This document shows positions 8,842-17,571 of a stretch of 64,000 bases of DNA, piece after piece. The DNA is from Desulfocicer vacuolatum DSM 3385. Its GTDB lineage: Bacteria > Desulfobacterota > Desulfobacteria > Desulfobacterales > Desulfobacteraceae. The DNA lies in NCBI RefSeq assembly GCF_900176365.1, contig NZ_FWXY01000018.1:57840-121839 (forward strand). Direction: 5' to 3'. The position numbers were made by a program, and so were the translations under genes. The notes beneath the pieces were generated by a model. The model did no database searches. It was given only the letters and a program-made list of their open reading frames with translations, and was not told the origin of the DNA. The first letter of the stretch is position 1; each line of letters opens with the position of its first letter.

Positions 8842-10248
8842 TTAAAGCCCCATCTGGGACTTGAACAATTCCACCGATCGAATTTTAATATCCAGCAGTT
8901 CTGCGATTTTCATTTTTGCGCGAATGCCCTTAGGGCCGCCTGCAATGGAGGTAACGGTGCCAAGTCCCAGGTCCTTCCTGAGTTCGCGCATCACCTCTTC
9001 ATTGGTCAGGTCAAAAACCTCAATCCCCAGTTTTTCTGCAACATATGCCTTGGCTTCATTGATTTTCATCTTGCGGGTCATCTGCATCCAGGCAACCAGA
9101 TCTCCGGCTGTCCGAATACCCCCCATGCATGATGCCATGATATGCGCAATGGCCATTCCCATTGGATCGCCCACGCCAATCTACAGCCCGTCGGCCTTCC
9201 CGATCTGGACAAGGGCTTTGGATACCCGGGTGACAGCGTCAATGGGGGGCTGTTCCATCATGGGAACCCCGCACACCCCCATGCCCACATTGGCATGCAC
9301 CGGGATGGCAGCCGTATCGGTGGTGGCCTTTAAAAAGGTCACAGCCCGGGCAAGATTCCAGGGGACAGATTCCGTGGTGGCGGTGTTAACAGCCATGCCA
9401 TAGATGTTTGCGCCTGCCTTTTCAACGGCTTTTACCTGGTCTATGGTGTACATGCCGGCGATACGTTTATCGTCGTAGGTCAGCTCACCATGCATGCCAA
9501 GGATGAACTCTCCGGCGCCCCCCATGAGGATGGGAAGATCGGGGAATTTTTCTTTGAGCCGTTCAACACCTTGAAGGGCAGCCAGAAAGTCGGCATCCCC
9601 GGCAGAGCCGGAGGTATCAAAGTTTAATCCCTCAAGGCCCACTTCGGCAAGCTTTGACCCCACAAACACCAGATCATCCGCCAGGTAGTCACAGGCTTGT
9701 TCCTGGGCCTGTCTTGCTTCTTCAATTTTGCCAAGGGGCATGAGTTCCGCTGCATTGGGGCAGGGTCCGTCAGGCTGGAAATAAAGCCCCATGTTGGGCT
9801 GGGCACCGTAAAAAAACGGGGCTGTGGTGACCTGGGAAATATTATAATAGTCGTTGGCCTCAAAGTTTATGATACTCTTCACCGGTTTGTAAGAGTAATC
9901 ACTGTGGCCAAGGGAGGTTGTGTCTGCTCCGCAGGCGCGCTCATAGGTCTGGACGGCCTGCTGGCGGCTTAAGGGGGTGCCCACGCCGCCACCGTCCTGA
10001 CCGGAATAGAAGCTCATGGTGGTGCCGTCATCGGACACAATAACCTCTTCACCGGGGTTGACACTGACAATGCGGGAGGGTTCGGCCAGGATGTCAAAGA
10101 GTTTTTTCTGATCCTCTTCACTCAGTTCGGGCACACCGATGCGTTGGGCTGCATCGGCACATCCGTCCCGGATGTCATCCATTACATCTTCGACATCCAT
10201 CCACAGGCGCTCACCATCCCCCATGCGGGTTAAAATCTGGTTGGTCAT
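8842..10248 (-). CDS. mtbB: Dimethylamine:corrinoid methyltransferase with in-frame amber (pyrrolysine)
   Basis: Read through one TAG (9183-9181, codon 356), the gene encodes 468 residues, matching archaeal MtbB, which carries Pyl356. Residues before the codon ([12 protein letters not shown]) and after it ([17 protein letters not shown]) both fit the family, and the frame stays open to a TAA at 8842. The enzyme moves a methyl group from dimethylamine to the corrinoid of MtbC, giving methylamine; Pyl is thought to activate the amine. The start overlaps the mttB stop (ATGA), indicating translational coupling. Without suppression the product would be a 355-residue fragment lacking the last quarter of the barrel. 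No monomethylamine enzyme (MtmB) is seen. Confidence 0.94.
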
Positions 10249-11729
10249 CTGTTGTCTCCATTGGTAATGCCCATCTCTTTTTCCGTATCCGATACAATGG
10301 ACCGGATGGTTGCCAGAACATCATGGGGCAGGGGAGTGGGCTGATGATTTTCAATGATGGTTCTAACCTTGATCATTGCTCTTTCATAGGCTGTGGTGGC
10401 ACCTGCTTTTTCCCACGCACCGCGCATTTTACGATCAATTATTTCCGGTTTAGACTGGCTTCTCATCCATTTAAATGTGTGGGGATTCATCAGATAATCG
10501 CCCCCGGGACCTGTCTCCTTGACAGCATCCACGGCCAGGGTTTCGTCATTGACGGGAATTCCTTCCACTGTATGTTTGATCATCCGTGCAAATTCACAAT
10601 CCAGAACCAGTTGGCCATAATCAAAGGTGATGCCGCTTTCCAGCATCCCCAGACCGTATATCATATTGGCACCTGCCAATGCGGGAATCAGTCCGGTTAA
10701 TGTCTTTTCGTGGCCTGTCTGGGTATCTGATATTTTGCTGTCGCCCTAACCACCGGCCACATAGCTTGGCAGGGAGTAGTACCGGGCAAGTCTTGCCACG
10801 GCCCCGCTGATCAGGGCACATTCCGGCGTGCCCACGGTGGCGGCGGCAAGTTTGAGGTCCATGGCTGTTGTGGAACTGCCGTAGATCACCGGGGTTCCCC
10901 GCCTTGTCAGCTGGGCCAGGGTGAGACCCGACAGGATTTCTGCATTGTGGTTCACCAGGGTCCCTGCCAGGGTCACAGGGGCTGTACCACCGGCCATGGC
11001 CATGGACAGGATGTTGCAGACCACGTTGTTTTTGGCCGATTCCATGATGATTTCACAGCAGTCGGAGATGAGCTTTAAAGGACTCACCGGGCAGGTGGTG
11101 AATGATACCAGACGTCTTTTTCTAAAGGCTTCTTCACCACCGGCAATGGCTTTTCCCATGGCGATGATTTTATTGAGAAAATTGCCGTTTACAGGGCCGA
11201 AGGCACAATGTTTGGTTGTGTTGGTAAGATAGGCTTCAGCATTGTGAAGGGCCACTGTTTCCTGGCTCATGTCATGGGCACCCAGTGCCTTTTCGCAAAA
11301 ATCAATTTCATCCAGGTAATCAATTACCCTGGCTGATTCAATCACATCTTTTTTTAGGGGAGGGCGGTTTTCTCCGGTGTGGGGATCATTGATCATCACC
11401 CCTTCGCTGAAATTTGTAAAATGGACCCGGGTGCTTTCAAGCACAATGTCATGCCTGGGGTCCCTTCCGTGGAGAATTACCTTGGACGGGGTGGAGCGGA
11501 TGGCATCCTCCACCACATGGGGGGGGATTTTTACAATGCGGGTGGTGCGGTCCACTTGGGCACCGCCTTGTTCAAACAAGTCAAGTGCCTGGTCGTCTTC
11601 GACAAAAACACCTGTTTCTGCCAGGACTTCAAGGGTGGCCAGGTGAATCTCTTCCAGCTCATCCTCGGTGAGGATGTTGAGACTCAGCCCGGAACCCAGC
11701 AGTCTTCCGGCGTGTAGGTTTCGTTTCAT
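10245..11729 (-). CDS. mttB: Trimethylamine:corrinoid methyltransferase with in-frame amber (pyrrolysine)
   Basis: The frame contains one TAG at 10748-10746 (codon 328) and otherwise encodes 494 residues, the usual MttB length. The codon lies in SLPSYVAGG-[TAG]-GDSKISDTQTGHEK, the conserved MttB context where archaeal enzymes have Pyl334. The protein demethylates trimethylamine to dimethylamine and methylates a corrinoid protein. It starts MKRNLHAGRLLGSG after AAAGGAAG. It sits between mttB2 and mtbB, with a 4-bp overlap into mtbB, so trimethylamine and dimethylamine steps are made together. No partner MttC lies here; MtbC downstream may substitute. Confidence 0.95.
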
Positions 11730-11746
11730 GGGAATTTCTTCCTTTT

Positions 11747-13165
11747 TTAATGTGCAGCAATCAATTGTTTTCCCCGATCCATGAGTGCATCGCGATCGTG
11801 GGGTGGAGAAAGAGTTTCAATCATGTGATGGGTGTATTCCCGCAACAGTTTTCCGGCCTCCGGGCATTGGTTGCTCTGCCATTGTTCCAGGGTATAACCC
11901 GGCCACACCGGGCTTTCAAAACGAAAATTTCGAAAATGTTTCCCGGTTGAAGGGGCTGCCAGGTAATTACCGGCAGATCCCATGGTGTTGATTTCATCCA
12001 GTTTCACTGTTTCCGGGTCAATGGAAAACCCCCGGTTAAATATGCGGGAGAGGCGGATCACCTCGTTGGCATACACCACGGCTGAAGGGCTGAAAGCCAT
12101 GGAATCAAAATTTCCCCCCACAAAGGGGGCAAGCCCCACCTTTCCCATGATGCTTGTGAGATGATTCATCCAAAAGGCCCCACCGGCGATGAGATCCGGT
12201 CCCCAACCGGGGCCGCTGCCGGAAGTCCCTGAATGGGGAATTTGATAATGATTCATCATTTCAGCGCAGGCCAGGTTGATGAGCATGGTGTGTGGGGTAT
12301 AAACGCTCATCATGTTTTTCATGTCAAAACCTGCCGGCAGGCTTCCGGCAATGACGGGGGTGCCTTTTTTAACCAGTTGGGCAAAAACAATACCGGCCAG
12401 GAGCTCTGCATTGAGAAGTGCCAGGGTTCCCCCCGGAGTAATGGGGGCTGTGGCGCCGGACATTCCGTAATTATTATAGATAAAGGGTAATCCCCGACCT
12501 GCGGTGATGATGATTTTTTCGGCGGTTTCTTCATTGAGAACCAGGGGGGTGATGGGATTGAAATAGGGGATCACAAAAGGTTTTTCAGCCAGGTTGCCAT
12601 GGAGCGTTTCCATCATGTCCAGGGCCGGTTCAAAGCAATTCATCTCTGAAATCAGCAGTACCAGGGGTTTGGTGGTGTTGGCCAGCATGGTAAGGCTGGA
12701 AAAAAGATCTGCTGTTTTGGGGTCCAGATCCTGGGCAATGCCCGGGGTGGAGATCACATCAAATTGTTCCAGTGCATGGCCAAGCCCCACGGCTTTTTCC
12801 ATGTGTTTAATGGAAAAAGGGGTTGTTTTGTCCGTTAAGGGGTCCTGGTAATGAAGGTTGGTCACCCCCACACCAAAACGGGTTGAATTTGCAGAATCTC
12901 CTCCCAGGGTGAATCTTATCTCTCCTGACCGGTTGTGGATGGCAATGGATGAGGGTGCGGCATCAAAGGCCCACTGTACCAGGGATTCTTCAATAAAAAC
13001 CTGGTTGTTGTTTGCGATGCGACAGGATGCTTTGTTAAAAAAAGCCAGGGCCCGGGGGCAATCCACCCGTATGCCTGTGCGGGAAAGAATCTCCAGGGAT
13101 TGTCGGTGTATCTCCTGGATCTGATCCCCGGTTAACAGAGAAATTGAAGGCGTAACAGCTGCCAT
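11747..13165 (-). CDS. MttB-superfamily methyltransferase without pyrrolysine (quaternary amine type)
   Basis: The 472-residue protein belongs to the MttB superfamily but has no amber codon. At the Pyl position it reads PHSGTSGSGPGWGPD. Non-Pyl members include the glycine betaine enzyme MtgB and relatives for carnitine, proline betaine and butyrobetaine; they move a methyl group from a quaternary amine to a corrinoid protein. The start (MAAVTPSIS) follows GGGGAG. It is the first gene of the mttB2-mttB-mtbB-mtbC operon, only 17 bp before mttB, so its substrate may yield a tertiary amine for the next enzyme. Substrate cannot be told from sequence alone. It differs clearly from the second non-Pyl homologue at 47094-48548. 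Confidence 0.85.
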   Translation of the reverse strand: MAAVTPSISLLTGDQIQEIHRQSLEILSRTGIRVDCPRALAFFNKASCRIANNNQVFIEESLVQWAFDAAPSSIAIHNRSGEIRFTLGGDSANSTRFGVGVTNLHYQDPLTDKTTPFSIKHMEKAVGLGHALEQFDVISTPGIAQDLDPKTADLFSSLTMLANTTKPLVLLISEMNCFEPALDMMETLHGNLAEKPFVIPYFNPITPLVLNEETAEKIIITAGRGLPFIYNNYGMSGATAPITPGGTLALLNAELLAGIVFAQLVKKGTPVIAGSLPAGFDMKNMMSVYTPHTMLINLACAEMMNHYQIPHSGTSGSGPGWGPDLIAGGAFWMNHLTSIMGKVGLAPFVGGNFDSMAFSPSAVVYANEVIRLSRIFNRGFSIDPETVKLDEINTMGSAGNYLAAPSTGKHFRNFRFESPVWPGYTLEQWQSNQCPEAGKLLREYTHHMIETLSPPHDRDALMDRGKQLIAAH

Positions 13166-13239
13166 GGGCGTAGCTCCCCTTTCTGTAAATTAAAATAGAC
13201 CCGATTTTTCAGTTGGTGTTGCCACCATAAGGATAACAT

Positions 13240-13269
13240 CCTATATCAACGCTTCTCTTGATCTGTCAA
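13240..13269 (-). promoter_or_regulatory. Candidate sigma70 promoter of the mttB2-mttB-mtbB-mtbC operon
   Basis: On the minus strand a perfect TTGACA (13269-13264) is followed after 18 bp by TATAGG (13245-13240). This lies about 75 bp upstream of the mttB2 start and no other gene intervenes. Confidence 0.55.
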
Positions 13270-13307
13270 GGGAATAAAATTTTGCATTGTAAGGGGGATA
13301 ATTCAAT

Positions 13308-13327
13308 GTTACTACTGTTATAGTAAC
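13308..13327. promoter_or_regulatory. Inverted repeat upstream of the mtt operon promoter
   Basis: GTTACTA-N6-TAGTAAC is a perfect 7-bp inverted repeat centred about 50 bp upstream of the candidate -35 box of the mtt operon. The position suits an activator site. The divergent TrmB-like regulator is the obvious candidate binder, but this is inference. Confidence 0.4.
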
Positions 13328-13339
13328 TTTGTAGGGTTT

Positions 13340-13577
13340 TATAACTCTGCTGCGGGCGGACTCTATTTTGACCTTGATCTGCGACTTATTTCATGTAACG
13401 GGCATCTCCCGTCGGACACAACAAATATAGGGTTGTAGACGCGGAGCCAAATGGTATTATGCCGCCCCCCCCCCGACGGGCAATGGTCCCGGACCGGAAC
13501 TGTAGACAGCTCAATTGTCCGGTTCCTATTGCCCGTCGGGGGGCGGCTCTGCTGAGGTTGCCCGGAAGTTTTATTGT
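13340..13577 (+). repeat. Composite dispersed repeat: degenerate M1, M2 and hairpin A
   Basis: A weak M1 copy (CTGCGGGCGGACTCTATTTTGA) leads into M2 (CGGACACAACAAATATAGGG, GACGCGGAGCCAAATGG) and a hairpin at about 13461-13547 with stem GACGGGCAAT / ATTGCCCGTC. It ends GGTTGCCCGGAAGTTTTATT, just before the ribosome site of the TrmB-like gene, and so lies in its promoter or leader region. Confidence 0.8.
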
Positions 13578-13611
13578 TAATAAAAAAAATATAGATTAAG
13601 GAACAGGAAAG

Positions 13612-14400
13612 ATGATTAAAGATATTACAGAATTAAATGTGGGGCTTTCAAAATATGTCATAACTGCGTATAAATCATTGCTGGGAGAACATCCTGTCAA
13701 CGGGTCTCAGTTAAGTCGTAATTCCGGAATTCCCAGGGCAAGAATTTACGATGTCCTGCGCACCTTGAAAGCCAAGGGCTTTGTGGTGGAGTCCAGCCAG
13801 GGCATGTACACCCCCATCCCCTCCGGGGAGTTGGTCAAGCGACTTCGCCATGACCATGAATCTGCGTTGTCTGTGCTGGAGGCTGATCTAAAAGAAGCGG
13901 AGAAAGAAGCCGGAAGTGATGTGATCTGGAGAATCAAAGGCCATGTGGCTGCCATGGGCAAGGCAAAGGAGATGATTGAATCTTCCCGGGATGAAATTTA
14001 TGTCCGGATTTCACCCGAAGAAGGTATTCACCTTGATGACGCGTTAAAGGCCGCAGAATTAAGGGGTGTTCAGGTAAAATATATCTCCCTGGCACCGGTG
14101 GAAAAAATGTTTGATATCCAGGTGATCCATCCCCAGACCGAGCTTGACGAACCCGGGCCTGAACATCGCTATTTTGATATTGTTGTGGATCGAAAAGAGA
14201 TGCTTTGCGGCATGTTTGTGGCAGGAGATGAAGTGAATTCCGTGCTGAATTGGGGGCGGAACGACTGGTTTGTCATATCGGGCCGGGACAGTCTGCGTCA
14301 CGATTTTTTTCATTATTTTCTTTATAAGCTGGAAGATCTTAAACAGCCTTTGTCCGATGAAGATAAAGCCCTTTATCATCTGATCCAAAAAGATATTTGA
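13612..14400 (+). CDS. TrmB-family transcriptional regulator
   Basis: The 262-residue protein has an N-terminal winged helix (about 8-75: SKYVITAYKSLLGEHPVNGSQLSRNSGIPRARIYDVLRTL), a short coiled stretch and a C-terminal TrmB-type effector domain. Family members sense small molecules and act as repressors or activators. The ATG follows GGAACAGGAAAG. It is divergent from the mtt operon and in tandem with the second saccharopine dehydrogenase and lysine-ketoglutarate reductase genes, so it could control either. The palindrome at 13308-13327 is a candidate site. The effector is unknown. Confidence 0.8.
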   Translation: MIKDITELNVGLSKYVITAYKSLLGEHPVNGSQLSRNSGIPRARIYDVLRTLKAKGFVVESSQGMYTPIPSGELVKRLRHDHESALSVLEADLKEAEKEAGSDVIWRIKGHVAAMGKAKEMIESSRDEIYVRISPEEGIHLDDALKAAELRGVQVKYISLAPVEKMFDIQVIHPQTELDEPGPEHRYFDIVVDRKEMLCGMFVAGDEVNSVLNWGRNDWFVISGRDSLRHDFFHYFLYKLEDLKQPLSDEDKALYHLIQKDI

Positions 14401-14408
14401 AAAATTAT

Positions 14409-14539
14409 CCGTAAATATTCGGTCAGCACCCCATCTTCACCTGTTTTGGCCAGCTCACCCCTTAGCAACTACGCAGTCCTAAGCAGGCAAATATGGGGCA
14501 TTGCCCGGACATTTACATTACCCAACCGAATATTTACGG
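14409..14539. repeat. Palindromic repeat, family C, with perfect 14-bp ends
   Basis: The outer arms CCGTAAATATTCGG and CCGAATATTTACGG are exact inverted copies about 100 bp apart. Inside, CCCCATCTTCACCTG faces CAGGCAAATATGGGG. A related sequence occurs at 58770-58880. It fills most of the gap between the TrmB-like gene and the saccharopine dehydrogenase gene. No T-run follows. Confidence 0.7.
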
Positions 14540-14676
14540 CGTTGCCCTGCAACCATGGCCTGCTTTGAAATGGATAAATGGTTGTAAAAATGGTGCCTTA
14601 AAAAAAGAGTTGACACACCATCGTCTTCATATTAGTGTCGCCCCAATGGTAGCAACAAAACATTTTGGGAGGCGCG

Positions 14677-15999
14677 ATGAAACAGATTCTGGTATTGGGA
14701 GCAGGGCTTGTGGCCCGCCCATTGGTGCGATATTTGCTGGCCCAGGACGGCCTTGAGGTGGTTCTTGGGGATCAGGAACTAAAAAGGGCCGGGGCTCTGA
14801 TTAAAAATCATCCTTCGGGTCGGGCTGTTAAACTGGATGTCAGGGATACGGTTAGCCTCAATGACGCCGTGGCCAAGTCGGATATTGTGGTCAGTCTTTT
14901 ACCCTGGATGTTTCATCCCCACATTGCAGCGTTGTGCCTTGAACATAAAAAACATCTGGTGACGGCCTCCTATGTTAAAGAAGAGATGCAGGCCCTGGAT
15001 GTAAAGGCCGGGGAAAAGGGATTGATTTTTCTCAATGAGGTGGGTGTGGATCCGGGCATTGATCACATGGCTGCCATGAAAACCATTGATGAAATCAAGG
15101 CCGCCGGAGGAGAGGTCACCACCTTTCATTCCTATTGCGGCGGCTTGCCGGCCATGGCAAACAACAACAATCCCCTGGGGTATAAATTTTCCTGGAGTCC
15201 CGAAGGGGCCTTGCTTGCGGCGGGCAATGACGGACGATATCTGGAAGAGGGAAAAATCGTGGAGGTGCCGGGGTGCAAGCTGTTTGAGCATTATTGGCTC
15301 ACCGATATCCCCGGTTCCGGGGTTTTTGAGGCCTATGTGAACCGGGATGCATTGCCTTACCTTGATCTTTACGGCATTCCCACGGCAAAAAACATCTATC
15401 GCGGTACCTTGAGAAACATCGGTTATTGCGAAACCTGGGATTTTTTTAAAAAACTGGGACTCATGAATCAAAAGATGAAGTTTGACATGCAGGAGATTTC
15501 CCCCTGCCAGGTGATCACCAACATGATCCACAGTGACGGTGAGGATGTAAAAGGCGATGTGGCAGCCTATCTTAAAATTCCCCGGCACTCTTTGACCATA
15601 AAAAAATTGGAGTGGCTTGGCATGTTCAGCCAGGATACCCTGGATCTGGGAACGGTGTCTGTGTTTGAAATGTTTGCCCATATTTTAAAGGAAAAATTAA
15701 CCTATAATGACGGTGAGGTGGACCTTTTGCTGCAGCATCATGAATTTGTGGCAGTTTACCCCGACGGTAAAGAAGAGATGACCATGTCCACCCTGGTGGA
15801 TACGGGCACCCCCGGGGGAGACAGCTCCATGTCCAAAACCGTGGGGTTGCCTGCGGCTATCTGTGCAAGGCTCATTGCCGATGATAAAATTGATGTGAAG
15901 GGGGTTTGCATTCCGGTTCATTCCCAGATATATAAACCGGTGCTGGCGGAACTGGCGGCGCTGAATATTAAGTTTGCAGAACGCAAAACTATTCTTTAA
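14677..15999 (+). CDS. Saccharopine dehydrogenase (L-glutamate-forming), copy 2
   Basis: The 440-residue protein is a close paralogue of the gene at 2773-4095, with the same length and long shared stretches (TASYVKEEMQALD, VDPGIDHMAAMKT, NNNPLGYKFSWSPEGAL). It oxidatively splits saccharopine to glutamate and 2-aminoadipate 6-semialdehyde. The ATG at 14677 follows GGGAGG; the TTG at 14665 is within the ribosome site. The next gene, 79 bp downstream, is lysine-ketoglutarate reductase, so this copy is the obvious partner in a two-step lysine catabolic route. Eukaryotes fuse these two activities in AASS; here they are separate and in reversed order. Confidence 0.92.
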   Translation: MKQILVLGAGLVARPLVRYLLAQDGLEVVLGDQELKRAGALIKNHPSGRAVKLDVRDTVSLNDAVAKSDIVVSLLPWMFHPHIAALCLEHKKHLVTASYVKEEMQALDVKAGEKGLIFLNEVGVDPGIDHMAAMKTIDEIKAAGGEVTTFHSYCGGLPAMANNNNPLGYKFSWSPEGALLAAGNDGRYLEEGKIVEVPGCKLFEHYWLTDIPGSGVFEAYVNRDALPYLDLYGIPTAKNIYRGTLRNIGYCETWDFFKKLGLMNQKMKFDMQEISPCQVITNMIHSDGEDVKGDVAAYLKIPRHSLTIKKLEWLGMFSQDTLDLGTVSVFEMFAHILKEKLTYNDGEVDLLLQHHEFVAVYPDGKEEMTMSTLVDTGTPGGDSSMSKTVGLPAAICARLIADDKIDVKGVCIPVHSQIYKPVLAELAALNIKFAERKTIL

Positions 16000-16078
16000 T
16001 GGGGTAAACTTCCCACTGGAGGGAAAATACCCGGTTTTGGGATAGCCTTAAAAGTACTTATATATGTGAGGAGAGGTT

Positions 16079-17383
16079 ATGAAGTCGTTACTCATTCGGG
16101 CGGAAGACAAGAATATCTGGGAAAAAAGAGCAGCCATTGTACCTGCGGATCTGAAATTGATCCTGGAGGAAACCGGAACCAACGCGTACATTGAAAAGAG
16201 TGAAAAACGGTTTTTCACGGAAGATGCCTATGGGGCTGCCGGAGCAAATTTATGTGAGGGCATGGAAAAAGGGGACGTTATTTTTGGGGTAAAGGAAATT
16301 CCTGAAGAAAAAATTCTGGATGATAAAACCTATATTTTCTTTTCCCACACCATCAAAGGGCAACCTTCGGGCATGCCGCTGTTGAAAAAGATAATGGACA
16401 GCAATGCCACCCTTATTGATTATGAAAAGATCACGGACGATAAAAATCGCAGGCTTATCTATTTTGGACGATATGCCGGGGATGCCGGGGCCATTGATAT
16501 TTTGCATCTCATGGGGGAATACTGGGATCACCATGGCATTGATACACCCTTTAAGGCGTGTAAAGCGGCCCATCAGTACGCATCTGTGGCCGATGCCAAG
16601 GTTCACATTACAAAAATCGGGGAGACCATCAAAGAGCAGGGGCTGCCGGAAAAATTAAGCCCCATGATCATTGGGGTGCTGGGCTACGGCAATGTCTCGG
16701 GCGGTGCCCAGCAGATTCTGGATTGTCTTCCCACCCGGCGTATTGCCCCCTGTGATCTCAATGATTTTGTTAAAAAGGGCGAATTTGATCCCAAAATTGT
16801 TTATGTGTCTGTGTTTAAAGAAGAAGATCTGGTGGTGAATAAAGAGGGCAGGGCCTTTGAACTCCAGGAATACTATGACCATCCGGAACGGTTTGAAAGC
16901 CAGTTTGAACAATATATGCCCTCCATTTCTCTGCTGGTCAATGCTGTGTACTGGGACAAACAATACCCCCGGTTTGTTACCTGGGAGAATTTGAAACGTC
17001 TTTATGAAAACCAGGAAAATCCCAGGCTTTGCGGCATTGCCGACATCACCTGTGATACCCATGGCTCCATGGAGTGTAACGTGAAATCAACGGATTCCGG
17101 TATGCCTGCCTACCTGGTGGACCCCATGACCCGGGCGGTCACCGACGGCCATAAAGGCGATGGCATTGTGGTGCTGGCCGTGGATAATCTGCCCTGCGAA
17201 ATTCCCAATGATTCTTCCACGTTTTTCAGTAATCAGTTAAAGCCCTTTGTGGCCAATATTCTGAAAGCCGACTATGCAAGTTCCCTGGACGAATCCGGGT
17301 TGTGTCCTGAGATTAAAAAAGCGGTGATTGTTTACAATGGTCAATTGACCCCGGGGTATCAATATCTTCGTAAATTTTTGTGA
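16079..17383 (+). CDS. Lysine-ketoglutarate reductase (saccharopine dehydrogenase, L-lysine-forming), AASS-type
   Basis: The 434-residue protein matches the N-terminal (LKR) half of eukaryotic AASS over its whole length. Visible marks are EKRAAIVPADL at 16-26, FSHTIKGQ, IDYEKI, GRYAGDAGAIDILH, GYGNVSGGAQ (nucleotide-binding glycine motif), YDHPERF and ADITCDTHGSME. It joins lysine and 2-oxoglutarate to saccharopine with NAD(P)H. The ATG follows GAGGAGAGG. Together with the upstream dehydrogenase it converts lysine to aminoadipate semialdehyde and glutamate. Since Pyl is built from two lysines, lysine turnover and Pyl supply may be linked, but that is speculation. Confidence 0.88.
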   Translation: MKSLLIRAEDKNIWEKRAAIVPADLKLILEETGTNAYIEKSEKRFFTEDAYGAAGANLCEGMEKGDVIFGVKEIPEEKILDDKTYIFFSHTIKGQPSGMPLLKKIMDSNATLIDYEKITDDKNRRLIYFGRYAGDAGAIDILHLMGEYWDHHGIDTPFKACKAAHQYASVADAKVHITKIGETIKEQGLPEKLSPMIIGVLGYGNVSGGAQQILDCLPTRRIAPCDLNDFVKKGEFDPKIVYVSVFKEEDLVVNKEGRAFELQEYYDHPERFESQFEQYMPSISLLVNAVYWDKQYPRFVTWENLKRLYENQENPRLCGIADITCDTHGSMECNVKSTDSGMPAYLVDPMTRAVTDGHKGDGIVVLAVDNLPCEIPNDSSTFFSNQLKPFVANILKADYASSLDESGLCPEIKKAVIVYNGQLTPGYQYLRKFL

Positions 17384-17424
17384 TTGCTTTCGGTCCGCTA
17401 TGACGGGCCGGAATATAGTGCGAG

Positions 17425-17456
17425 CATGGGGGGCAGGCTTGTGCGGTACCCCCCAT
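17425..17456 (+). terminator. Stem-loop after the lysine-ketoglutarate reductase gene
   Basis: ATGGGGGG pairs with CCCCCCAT around a loop of about 15 bases, 42 bases after the stop codon. No T-run follows, so it may be a transcript 3'-end stabiliser or a weak terminator. Confidence 0.35.
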
Positions 17457-17571
17457 TGCTGATGAGGGGCGCAGAATGTGGAGCCACTGCCTCAATCCGG
17501 TGCTTTTATTCCATGGTTTTCCCTTTTTTGCAAATAATACCGTTGGCTTACTTGATTTTTAGGCAACTTCA

